From positions 1 through 64,000 of the forward strand of contig JAQFVV010007222.1 in NCBI GenBank assembly GCA_028023455.1: 64,000 nt of DNA, given 5' to 3'. This DNA is from Epiperipatus broadwayi (lineage: Eukaryota > Onychophora > Udeonychophora > Euonychophora > Peripatidae). A program made the position numbers and the translations under genes. The notes under the pieces are model-generated. The model was not told the origin of the DNA, did no database searches, and saw only the letters and a list, made by a program, of their open reading frames with translations. Below are positions 39,490 through 50,479 of this stretch, piece after piece (within the stretch, counting starts at the first letter, position 1; the number at the start of each line of letters is the position of its first letter).

Positions 39490-41510
39490 CTCAAAAATAA
39501 ACATTTATGTATAATGCATAAGCGAATAATTTATGATCAATTTGTCTTCATTGACTATTATTTTATAAGATTAACTATTATCAACTACCTCACTATATAT
39601 AAAGAAGAGAGAATGATTATTAAGATGCTAAAATGATTGAGTGAATATAAAAGAAATTTTATGAAGCTTAATAACTCATTATGGACTAAATAAAAGCTAT
39701 ATAGAGAAATATGTGGGAAAATATTAAAGAAGTTATTGTTCAAGCTTGGTTTATACTAACTGCTAATGTGTGTATATATATTATGTGATTGACTGAAACA
39801 TATTTGTCATAATCTGAACAAATAAAGAGGAATTATTATTATTACTTTAGACTTAATAAATTGTGAATAACTTGTATGGCCTTTATTTAAAATTTTGACA
39901 TAAAAAAAAGTATTATTTTCTGTAGAAGGTTTAAAAGAATAATCTTAACAAGAATTATCCAATAATTGAGAGCAGGTTGAATTTAAGCTAGGACAAAATT
40001 TCTGTGAAGAAATTTTATTTTTAACAATTCACTCTGAAAACGGTTTTCAAAACAAACTAAAGTTGATGCTATCTTCATTGATCGAACCTCAACTTATAAT
40101 TCTATTTGGAAAAATGGTGTCCTTTCTAAAATCGATAGTTTTGTTCTGCATTTGCTTTTTGGTTAGTAATTATTTATATATATTTAAACAATCTAAATGT
40201 ATATATATATAGTTTTCACTGATGTTCCTTTAGAATGCAGCATAAAAAATACACAAATGTAGCAAAGACTCAACAATAAATTTTCTTATTTACTGTCTAT
40301 TCATTTTCACCTCTGGTCAATTAGGTTGTGCATTATGGTTGCATTTTCTGTTTTTTTTAACTTTATTTAATTTGAGAATCGATAAAATCTAGCTCTAGAG
40401 GCTATCATCAGGGAAAAGTGGTCAAAGGCTTAAAATATTTAAAGAGTTTTACTTTATTTTAAAATTTTACAACTTAAAAAATATTCTACATGTTAAAATA
40501 ATTATGCCCATTACAGTTATATTGTAAAATTTTAACCAGAATATATAACTTTTTACCTATATTTTTAATTAATTAACTATAAAAGCATTGTAAATACTTA
40601 TATACATACGTATAATACTTATATACATATATAATGCTCATTATGTTAAAATTTGCTAATTTACGAATGCGCATACAGAGGCTTAAAATGCAATATTGGA
40701 AAGTTTAATTTGTATGTAAACAAGAAAACAGCAGAGTTAATACAAAAATCCTTTAGATTTCTAATAAATGGCCTACACTATTGCTTTTTATAAAACAAAT
40801 TTACATTCTGAGTAGCTAAAAAGATTGACAAACAAATTAGTTAAAAGAAGGTAATCCTTTGACAAATTGCATTAGTTTGTCTCATTTAAAAAACAAAAGT
40901 AAAAAAAAAAAATGTCATAAATTTAACAAAATAATATATATTGCTGTAAATATTTTCCTATATTATATATATATATTTGTAAGAAATGAAAATAAGCGAA
41001 ATAAAACATATATATATAATAAAATAATATGCCCGTATGTATCATATTTTTATTACATCATATACATTTTTTAAAAAATTATATAATAAATGTGTTTAAT
41101 AATGAGAGTCGTCTTATTAACGATACTGATAAAATACAATTAATCCAAACTACGCTATTTAAAAAAATTTACATTATTGGAAAAATTACAAAATATTGTT
41201 TTGATATATTGTTTGAATTATAGCAATATAAATGTTTTTTTTACTAATAAAAATATAAATATTTTTGTATTATAATACCGAACATTGTTGTTAATAAATT
41301 AAATTTATAGAATATGTAAAACTATTTTTACATATTAGCATAACTATCGATAATATATATAAAAGAATGTATAAGATTTTTTTTAAATGAACCATTAAAA
41401 AGAATTGAATATTCAGAGTTTTATAAAATGGTATGCATAATTATGATATCAATATATATATAATTGTGAATACGGCAAGAAAAGCTATCTTGACAATATA
41501 AGAAAGGTTG
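39490..41510. other. AT-rich non-coding DNA
   Basis: I see no gene. The small frames at 40859-41223 are low-complexity Lys/Ile/Tyr sequence from AT-rich DNA. A patch at 40370-40430 has a TGATGATAGC-type motif in reverse orientation (see rejected list). Confidence 0.5.
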
Positions 41511-41514
41511 TTTT

Positions 41515-41690
41515 AGCATTTGGAAGCAGCTGACGAGTGCTGGTTTAGCACAAAATACATATATTGGTGATTATTCATCTTTTCGACATGTGTGTGATCA
41601 AGTGTATCAGCAGTATAAGATAGCATGGATGTTTGAGGATCGTGTAAAAGTCTGAGTCCAAACCCCCTATATATTACATATATAAGTACA
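41515..41690 (+). mobile_element. Interspersed repeat family A, copy 4 (partial)
   Basis: It shares GAGTGCTGGTTTAGCACAAA, TATTGGTGATTATTCATCTT, GACATGTGTGTGATCAAGTG and GTATAAGATAGCATGGATG with the other family A copies, and ends in a mutated terminal motif (GAGTCCAAACCCCC). Only the last half of the unit is present. Confidence 0.78.
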
Positions 41691-41834
41691 GGTATGAAAA
41701 AGCCTGCACTAAAGAAAAAAAAATCATAATTTAAAAACAAGATATAAATTGTGTCAAAGAGTTCTATAATAGATTGTAATAAAAAAACAAGAAAATAACG
41801 TATATCCAACGATTATTGTATCTTGTGAACTGAT

Positions 41835-42115
41835 ATGCATCTTATAATGCTATGCATTTTATATGATAAGATGAAATACATATCTCAATCTATGAAGAAG
41901 GAAACTCCAGGAAATAATGGGATTAGTATAGATATCTTGAAAGAAAGAGATCAAAAAATAGAAAAAGTGTTGCAAAAGATAAATATCAAATGTCTAAATC
42001 ATAAAAAATACACTAGTTGATTGAAAGAATGCACTAAAAATATTATGATAAATATTAAAAATTATAAAGCTTTCAGACTTCTATCACATTAAGAAAATTA
42101 TCATGGAGTAGGATG
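41835..42115 (+). pseudogene. LINE reverse transcriptase, N-terminal part (before the nested repeat cluster)
   Basis: The plus-strand frame from about 41865 reads KKETPGNNGISIDILKE, then a QKIEKVLQKINIKCLNHKK segment. After a stop at 42020, the same strand gives NIKNYKAFRLLSH near 42052-42090. These correspond to the conserved GKAPGxDGI and NYRPISLLSH-type blocks at the start of non-LTR reverse transcriptases. The ORF then breaks off where the 440-bp repeat cluster begins, and matching downstream blocks resume after it at about 44.15 kb. Confidence 0.75.
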
Positions 42116-42169
42116 AATAACAAAGGTTATATTAATAATATTTCTTAGTCATTTATTAGAAATATTATT

Positions 42170-44125
42170 CATAATAGCAAACTCTTTATATAGTAGTATC
42201 TCCCAGTGCAAGTCTTGTAGGAATGTTTGAGTAATAAAATTCCCCACCTAGCACCTACTCAAAACAATATCTCCAGACTAGTTTTTGTCTTATGGCTTTT
42301 ATCAGCGAGGAACTTTGGATATATTAGCAATGCAACTAGATCTAAGGACCTAATGGAACTCCCAAACAATCACATTTTACCTATTTAGTTAACTAAAAAG
42401 ATAGGAGCTCAAGATGAAATGTCTTAATGTCTTCAACCAAAGCTTTTTTACATGTATAGTCATATAAATCTGAATTCAGTTTAGCATCCATACATTTTGA
42501 TCTCCTTGGTTGGCAAACACCCACAGTCACGATAATCTTAGGCAGGAATGATATAAAACCAACAAAACATCACACTAGCATTATTTCTTATGCTTGCACA
42601 AGCTGTTATTAACAATAGCAAACTCTCCATACAGCAGCACCACCCAGTGCAAGCCTTAGTAATCAATGAATTTAAGGTTTATGTATAAGATCCTCATTTA
42701 GTGCCTACTCATCCAATATTCTCAGATTAGTTTATATCTTGTGGTTTTTATTAATGAGGAGCTTTGGATCTGAGAGCACCCCAGCTAGATCCAAATATTT
42801 AATGTAACTCTCCAGTAGCCATATTTTACCTATTTAATTAAATATAAAGCTAGGAGCTCAAAATGAAAATGCATAATGATGTATAGTCATATAAATCTAA
42901 ATCCAGTTCAGCATTCATAGATTTTGGTGTCCTTGGGTTATCAAAAATCCTGCAATCACCATTGACTTATAGGCAGGAATGATATAAAACAAATAAAAAC
43001 ATCACATGATCAACATTTTCTATTTTTACATAAGCTTTTATTATCAGTAGCAAAAGTCACTATATAGTAGTGCCACACAGTGCAAGCCTTAGCAATCAAT
43101 GGATGCAGAATTCGTGTATAAAATCTCTTTATCTAATACATACTCATCCAATATCCCCAGACTAGGTTTTAGCTTCTGGTTTTTATCAATGAGGAGCTTT
43201 GGATCTGAGAGCACTTCATCGATATCTAAGAGTCCAATGCAACAAATCCATCAAGGACATCAAAATATATGAATTCTAAAATGGATTCAGTTCAATATGA
43301 CTATATAAGTGAATGTATTTGGGTTAGAAACATTATGGTGTTTTATCCTGTCTGTCTAGCTTTATAGTTAAATAAATAGGTAAAATATGGCTGCTGGAGA
43401 GTTGCATTAAATCTTTAGATCTAGGTGCAGTGTTATCAGATTCAAAGATCCTCACTAATGAAATCCATAAACTAGATAGTAGTCTAGGGATATTGGATGA
43501 GTAGGCACTAAATGAGAACATTTTGCACAAACCTCCTGCATCAATTGATTACTAAGCCTTAAACTGAGTGGCAACTACTGTATGGAGAGTTTGCTACCGT
43601 TAATAACAACTTGGGTAAGAATAAAAAATGGTGATCATGTGATATTTTGTTGGTTTTATACCATTGCTGCCTATATTACTACCTATGGAGATGATGGTGA
43701 CTATAATTATTAATAAACAAAAGATACAAAATTGCATGTGTTGCTGACTGGATTCAGATTTAAATGAATAAACAAGTGAATGAACTTGGGTTGAAGATAG
43801 TAAAGTGTTTTCATAATGTGCTTCTTATTTTATAATTAATTAAATGGCTAAAAGATGGCTGCTAGACAATTGAAATCAATCCTTATATATAGGTGCTTTG
43901 CTCTCAGAGCCAAAGATCCTCACTGATGAAAGCCTCAAGCTAGAAACTAGTCTGGAGATATTGGATGAGTAGGGAATAGATGGAGATTTTATGCACAAAC
44001 CTTCCTGCATCCACTGATTATTAAGACTTGCCCTGGGTTGTACTATTATATAAAGGGTTTGCTATTATTAAGGAACAGCTCATGTAAGCATTGGGAATGG
44101 TGATCATGTGATGTTTTGAAAGTTT
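42170..44125. repeat. Cluster of five copies of a ~440-bp repeat, three direct then two inverted
   Basis: Copies in plus orientation start at about 42175, 42610 and 43040 (the last is truncated near 43260). Inverted copies span about 43306-43655 and 43660-44120. Shared landmarks are ATAGCAAACTCT, CCCAGTGCAAGCC, CTACTCATCCAATAT, GAGGAGCTTTGGATCTGAGA and GGCAGGAATGATATAAAAC; in the inverted copies these appear as AGAGTTTGCTA, ATATTGGATGAGTAG and GTGATCATGTGAT. I do not recognise the unit, and it has no sustained ORF. The cluster sits inside a LINE. Confidence 0.88.
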
Positions 44126-44139
44126 TAAATATTATTTAT

Positions 44140-45520
44140 TATGTTATTTCAAATTTTCAAAATATTTTATAATAGTTGTCCAAAATATATTTTTTGGTTT
44201 AATCTTCTGATCAATCTTTTTCAAGAATTCCTAACAGCAATCAAATTTACCTTTACTCTTTATTATATTTTCCAAAATGTTGAATCATTTGATATATATA
44301 TATTGACAAATAAAAATTATTTTTAAAAATATTATATTATGTTTGAAAGTATGGACAAAACAGTTAAACTGAACCACATAGAAAAATTTTTCATAAAAAA
44401 ATAAGTACAGTTTTTTTATTAGGAAAATACTGCACTATTGTTAAAATAAATAAATAATCAGAATTGTTTGAATTTAGATTCTAAAGCCTAAATGAATCAT
44501 TGTTCAGTCTATTAAAATTAATGAAATTCTCTTTGAAACAATTTTTACAAGATATCAAAAATAGATCTGCTACCATCAATATGAATGTATTCTCATTCAA
44601 TTACAAATTGTTGCCATACATTATTGAATTTTCTTTACTTGCCCCTTTTCTAAAAGTAAATATTTTTAAATACAATCTAAATCTAATCACATTATTTTTC
44701 TGAAAAAAAATATTATACCAATATATTACTAAAAAATAATCATAAGTATGTAAACAAACTGATTAGTAAATAAAAATCCATAGGGATTATATATGTAATC
44801 TTCATTTTGCAAACAATATAGCCATTTTTTTTTTAAACAATGATTCAGGATTTCAGAAAAAGTTGCAATGGTTATTAGATGAATGTTAAAAATAAACAGG
44901 ATTAAAGATAAATGCTAAAAAATGTAAAATAATGCCCAATGGCTCTTCTAAAAAATAACAGCTAATAATAAATTATAAGAAATTGACTATTACATATAGT
45001 GTAGCAAATTACCAAGCAAATGCTAACATATTGAATGAAATTAATAATATAATTGAATTTTAATGGAGTGATTTTAGTAGAAATAACTTAATATTAAAAT
45101 AAAAATTATCTATGAGAAGAATATTGTTATTTCTAAATCTAAAAGATGGACAGCTCAACAAATACCCAATACAGTGATTTCAGACCATTCAATGAAATAT
45201 GGAAAGATGTATGTCAGGAACAACAAAAAAGAATGAAAAACAAAATAAGTGGTTAAAAGAATAAATTAGGTATCTTTGACATCATCAAAATAATTAGATG
45301 AAGTGGAGCTGGTCTGCATTAATTGCTAAAATAAATAAAAATAGATGGACAAATAAAGTTTTAAATTGAATCTTAAAGAACTGTAAATGATAGAATGAGA
45401 CCAAATAAAAAAATTTGCTGGTGTGATAGAACGAAGCAAAGCTACCAATAAGAAAGACTGAATTAAACTTGGAAAGTTCTTCATCCTGCAATGGATTGAT
45501 AAAAGTTGCTAATGAAGATA
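44140..45520 (+). pseudogene. LINE reverse transcriptase, remainder (after the nested repeat cluster)
   Basis: Plus-strand remnants in the expected order: a motif A-like YYIFQNVESFDI (about 44256-44291); a segment ending in DIKNRSATINMN (about 44553-44589); motif C as LHFANNIAIF (about 44800-44829, FADD mutated to FANN); LLDEC followed by GLKINAKKCKIMPN (about 44875-44940); then the C-terminal KWSWSALIAKINKNRWTNKV (about 45301) and FAGVIERSKATNKKD with LGKFFILQWIDK (about 45414-45506), typical of endonuclease-reverse transcriptase LINE tails. Many stops and frameshifts are present. Order and strand match the fragment at 41835-42115, so I treat them as one element split by the repeat cluster. 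Confidence 0.75.
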
Positions 45521-47370
45521 ATAATAGATAAATAGTAAAGTTTAATTAAAAATTCACCAGACTTAGATTTATAATGAGTGGGAGGGGGTTGTTGTTGAAA
45601 TCTGAAAATTCACAAATTCAAAATACCATTGAAATTAGGAATTTGGTAAAAAATAGTAGTCTGTCTTTATGAATCTTCATTAAAAAATAAAATATAATAG
45701 TAATACAAATTTGACTGATAAACTTCCCATGTGCTGTAAACATGAGGATATTAATATTAAAAGATTTTCACATAGTTTAAAATGCTGTACATAACCATTG
45801 TTGTTAATACTAATATAACAATGTTTTGTCTAATTTCGATTGCACTTTTTTGAGATTCTGATCTTTATATAGAGATTAGTGAGATATATTTATTTTCTTA
45901 AAGAGAACATATTTAAATACATTTTATATTATACAAATATATTAAGTAAATTTAAACATTTAAAAAGAGAATAACCATAGTTCTATTGCCAAAGTGTAAA
46001 AAAACATAATGGTCAAAAAATTATATATATATATATACAATGCAGATTTAATAAAAGCAAATAGTATTTTTTGGATTCTTTTTCATTTTGCTTTTCTTTA
46101 ATTATAATGTTTGTTATAACTATTGTTTTGGAGATCATTGTCAATTAAAACTAGAACACTTAGAAAAAGTATGCGTAAAAACACTATAAATAGTAGCCAA
46201 AAACTAATCTATACATATAATACTTATATAAGGCTAAAACCTTAGTACATGCACCTTGAGTGCTTAATTTTAACAAGAGAGACATGTACATATCATAACG
46301 CAAGAGTTGACTTTATAAAGATAAGAGGGACCCTCTTATTTCTGAACCTATTTTCTTAATTATATAGGCAAGTCTAAAGCATATTGATTTGGGAGCATGA
46401 AGCTAATAAATTCTTCGCTGATTAAGTCCGCTATTTCTGTTAAATATTAACGTTCGTGAAATCTTTCAATTTATGAGTCAATATTCAGATATTAAATTTA
46501 GAAATATTTTGAATCAATTTAAAGTAAATCTAATACAAAACACATATTTACTTTTCTATAAAGCTGCTTTAATATTTCAGCCAGCAGACTGGTTTTCATC
46601 AGAAAGCACAGCAAAATTCCATAAATATATCAGGTTAAAGTAGTGCTTGAATCAAAATAATGTTGTTTTTTGTTTTTTTTTATCTGTTTGTATATTAAAT
46701 CTCAATTAGAAGTTCATGACTATGAAAAAGATTAATGAAAAATCAAAAATAAATCCAATACTTATTATCGAAAAAATGATATATTCTATAAATAAGCAGT
46801 ACACCTATATAAATGTAAAACAATTGTATTAAAATAGATTAATTAAAACTATTGTGTAGAATTTATAATAAGAAAACTGTAAAAATAATATTTTTGCAAA
46901 TAAAAAAATAAAAGTACAAATAATAATAACAATGATACTAACAACAACAATAATAGCAGCAACCATAGCAGCAGTAGTAGTAAGAGAAATAGTCCAAAAT
47001 GAATGCCAAAAGTAATGAAGAGGAATGACTGCCATTTTTTTCTATAAATTTAATATCAACTTTTGCTTTACATTTAAACTTTTATAAAATTTATGCTTTG
47101 AAATAATTAAACAATATAAATATTAAAAGTATTTAATATTTCATTATAGTTAGGAAGTATTATTTAAATATCAGCAACAATATTATATGATTTTCTCATA
47201 TGCTTTTTCTTTACAAGTTAGGCAAAATGATTCATTTGTTTTTGATCTACTTCATATAAAATTTGCTTTAGTATCTAACCTTTAATAATCATAAATATTG
47301 GCATGCTTTATAAGGTTACATTATTAATATTTAAAATTAAAAATATTTATTCATATTTAATAGTATTTTT
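45521..47370. other. AT-rich DNA, probably intron of the LRR gene
   Basis: I see no coding block and no LRR-type exon. If the exon at 47395 is real, this is its upstream intron. (AT)n at about 46022-46038. Confidence 0.5.
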
Positions 47371-47378
47371 AAAATAAC

Positions 47379-47394
47379 TTTTTTTTTTTTTTAG
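47379..47394 (+). promoter_or_regulatory. 3' splice acceptor of the LRRCT exon
   Basis: A 14-nt polypyrimidine (T) tract runs directly into AG at 47393-47394. The reading frame then starts with two bases of a split Gly codon (G|GA), i.e. a phase-1 intron. That gives the expected G-N-P opening of an LRRCT domain. Confidence 0.85.
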
Positions 47395-47735
47395 GAAATC
47401 CCCTTGTGTGCAACTGCAGCTTGGAGTGGCTTCGGGAACAAGCTCTGCTTTCTGGTGACAGGAACTTTACCATTGAAGGAAAATGTGGTAGTCCACTAGC
47501 ATTGGCTGGAAAAGATTTTATGTACTTAAATCCTAGGGATTTCTGTCCTGAACGCTATACTGTTAGTCCCACTACAACTACCACTGCCACAAGAGAGCCT
47601 CAAGTAAAGCGCACCACAACCAGGCCAATAACAGCTGCCCCATACAACTCTGGACCAGAAATTCTATCAAGTATAAAGTTAACAGGAGTTTTGCTCAGTG
47701 CAGTATTACTTTTTTTAAATAAACATATTGTTTAA
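47395..47735 (+). CDS. Terminal exon of a leucine-rich-repeat cell-surface protein (LRRCT cap, Thr-rich stalk, GPI-like tail)
   Basis: About 113 residues, opening NPLVCNCSLEWLREQ. This is the classic LRR C-terminal cap: CxC, then GKC and DFC supply the four cysteines expected to form two disulphides, with the conserved W of LEWL. A Thr/Pro/Arg-rich linker follows (VSPTTTTTATREP, then KRTTTRP), a likely O-glycosylated stalk. The C-terminus is a small-residue region (PYNSGPEILSS), a hydrophobic stretch (LTGVLLSAVLLFL) and only NKHIV before the stop. That pattern fits GPI-anchor attachment better than a transmembrane receptor, because almost no cytoplasmic tail remains. An extracellular, membrane-tethered adhesion or signalling role is usual for LRR-GPI proteins; the ligand is unknown. 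The signal peptide and LRR units must lie on upstream exons not identified here. G+C content and codon use stand out clearly from the flanking DNA. Confidence 0.88.
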
Positions 47736-47736
47736 T

Positions 47737-47742
47737 AATAAA
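47737..47742 (+). terminator. Candidate polyadenylation signal AATAAA
   Basis: AATAAA lies two bases after the TAA stop, unusually close. It might not be the one used; further AATAAA motifs follow in the next 1.8 kb. Confidence 0.4.
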
Positions 47743-49690
47743 ACACTCTGGAATATAGTGGAATATAATTATAAAATGATGTTCAAGTTTTGTAGCATCA
47801 CATAAGAATATATGAACTTCAAATTCAATGATGTTTATGAAATTTTAAGGAGATGTACAGAATGAAGATATAAAAATTAATCAGATAAAATAAAAAATTT
47901 ATTTGCAATGCTAAATTTAACAGTTTTTTTAAGTATGTACATTATCCAAGTGACTTTATTCATCTCCAAAAAATTTTCATAATTGAATCCAGAAAGAGAA
48001 AAAATGATTAATATTAAGAAGAAAAAAACTCTCACTGGCTTTCTTTGAATTCACACTGCCATACTGGGAAAATTGGTCAATACATAAGCTACATTTTATA
48101 TAAAATACGTTTGCAAAAAGAATGAAAATAATTATTTCATATTCTGAAATACATATAATAAAATATGGCTTGTTAAAGAAATAAATAAAATGGCTTTGTT
48201 GAATGTAATTAAAAGTCAGGTCAAATGTTTTGTAAAAAAAAAAAAATCATTATGAGTATTTTGATGAAGTATTTTAAATTAATAATATTTAAAAAAAGTG
48301 TTAAATTAATATGAAATGTAAGAAGAAAAATATATATATATATCAAAGCAATTTATAGCACACACACAAATGGCTGAGAGAATATTTCATTTAATATATC
48401 TGTTTCACATATTTATTTCATTTTTTTAAGTGCATATATATTTTTGTTTGCTTTATGTTAAAATATAAACTGAAATAATATTAATTCATTTTGTTATTTT
48501 TAAATATTATTAATTAATATGCAATAATTTTATTTAACTATGATTTAATAAGTAAAATATCTTATTTGCAAAAATAATCAAAATAATAATTTTAATTCAC
48601 GTAGAAAACATAAACCAAAATTATTATTATTTATTTATTTTTGTGTTTATATATCATTATAAAATGGTGATATTTTTACTTTACAACTTGATTTAAATTT
48701 TGCATAAAATAATAAGTATCATATTTTTTTTATTATATATATATATACTTTGTATATTTATCAAATGGCATTTATGGTAGATAGATTTAATTGACCTAAC
48801 AAATATCTTTAAAACATTTCATATAAACATGAAAGCAAAAGATTAGGAACATTTCAACTAAAATTTCTTGAGATTATGGTATATAAAATGGTTCTAAGTG
48901 ACATGAGCCAGCAAAGTATATGTTAGTTTATGATTAGAAGATAGTTGCTTATAGATAAATGATTATTTCCTGGTTAAAACTTAACAGAAAAAAAATGGCC
49001 GCATTCTGTTAAACAGATTGTTTTATAATGATTACTGAGAAGAAAAAAAAACTATTTGTTGTGCAATTAGTAGAAGACTGAATATGGTTCCAAGAATCGC
49101 GTAAAGATGCTGCAATGAAACAACAGTCTTTCAGTTTCCGTAATATCAGGATATTTTAAGTTGCAAATATCAAAAACTGTTCTCAAATAATAACACAGGA
49201 TTAAGCATTTAAAAAATGAAACTATTTATAGAAACTGTTTGTTTACAGTAGTGAGCATTTCATTTGTTTAAATGTTTATTATCCTTTCTTCTAAATCTTT
49301 TCACATGTTATTATTTGAGAACACATAGTCACAATTGCTTGCTAAACCCAAATGCATCAGCAAGGTTTATTTAAAATAGAAAATGCAAATGAATTATTTC
49401 TGTTTTTTGTTTTTTTTTTTTGTTTACTAATGCACTTATTAATTACATATTTTTTATTTGTGATTTTGTATAAACTTTATCCCAAATCAGAAATGTATTG
49501 TTTTGTTAGGTATTTTTAAAAACTGACCAAATAAATAAAACTTTGACAAAAAAAAAAAAATTGTATTCATTATTTATTTAATTATTTAAACTATAGTTAT
49601 ACCATAAATTTTAATAAAATGTTTAGTAATTTTATTTTTTAGATATACTCATAATTTAGAAAAAAAAATTATATATAATGATAAAATGTA
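47743..49690 (+). other. Likely 3' UTR and downstream AT-rich sequence
   Basis: There is no ORF of interest. AATAAATAAAA at about 49530-49541, followed by CTTTGAC and a 13-A run (about 49548-49560), is a plausible distal mRNA end for the LRR gene or the edge of a retroposed tail. The earlier A13 run near 48236 is similar. Short (AT)n near 48332. Confidence 0.4.
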
Positions 49691-49697
49691 TATTTTT

Positions 49698-49834
49698 TAA
49701 ACAAAACCATTTTTTTTCCATATGTCAAAGCATAGGCCGGGAAGAGAACCCGCAACAACTGTCTGCAAGCAACTGCTTGCAAGACACCTGCGCTGACCTC
49801 TCGATTACCAACGCTTGACTAAACAAAACCATTT
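49698..49834 (-). mobile_element. tRNA-derived SINE, family B, copy 3, with perfect 15-bp target-site duplication
   Basis: The body is 49713-49819, minus strand. It starts GTCAAGCGTTGGTAATCGAG, has an A-box-like TCGAGAGGTCAGCG, a self-complementary GCAAGCAGTTGCTTGC, B box GGGTTCTCTTCCC, then GCTTTGACATATGG and an A tail (T8 on the plus strand). TAAACAAAACCATTT occurs exactly at both ends (49698-49712 and 49820-49834), so retroposition is clear. It is the best-preserved copy in the window. It lies about 2 kb 3' of the LRR exon, in antisense. Confidence 0.93.
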
Positions 49835-49839
49835 GTAAC

Positions 49840-50470
49840 CAAAAATAATAGTTTAGATCACATAAACTTAATTAATTCTTTTTTATAAAAAAAAAGAATT
49901 ATTTTCTTAATATTTTCTGTAAATGATTCAGTTAAAACAATATCCTCTTGAAATTAGATACTTTTTAAAGTTCATTTATAAATAGACTTCACAACTAATT
50001 TTTTAATAACAACATAATTTACATGCGCAGTTTTCATTAAAAATTCTTAATCAGGAGGTAATCAGAGCTTTGAAATGAGTTGTTTAGTTATCTTACAAAG
50101 TCTCCAATGTTATTATGAGTATACAAGATATTCTCAAACCCATATGCATGACAGTTAAGAATGATCAATCTTAATTTTAAAAAGTCTCTCTTGTATTAAG
50201 GTTTGACCGTTGTCTTGCATACTCACTATGACATCAGTGAGTTAATAACACGACTAAACAATGCAGAACAAAGGCTGATTATATTCTGATTAAGAATGAC
50301 TAATATCTTAGCATACATTTTTTAAAAATGTAGTTTTTATCACATTTATATTACATAACTTATAAAATGATATTAAAATATGAAAAATATATTCTAAAGT
50401 ATTTTCAAATAAAATTAAAATTTTGAATATTTGCTTACCTTTTGTACTATAATAATAATAACCCACCTCA
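49840..50470. other. AT-rich non-coding DNA
   Basis: A patch at 50150-50310 is slightly more complex (TTTGACCGTTGTCTTGCATA) but not identified. Confidence 0.45.
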
Positions 50471-50479
50471 AAATGAGTA

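Noticed and set aside
39340-39636. 98-residue frame with Cys-Met-Tyr-Val and Tyr-Ile repeats
   Set aside because: Product of (TATG)n and (AT)n.
40360-40430. CTGATGATAGC-type motif on the minus strand resembling a hammerhead core
   Set aside because: No GAAA follows at the right distance and no stem II could be drawn.
42170-44125. CRISPR array or classic satellite
   Set aside because: Units are ~440 bp with no short repeat/spacer alternation, and the two inverted copies rule out a simple tandem array. The animal context also excludes CRISPR.
47737-47742. Definite mRNA 3' end at the first AATAAA
   Set aside because: It is only 2 bp after the stop codon, and several later AATAAA motifs exist. 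Kept only as a low-confidence candidate.
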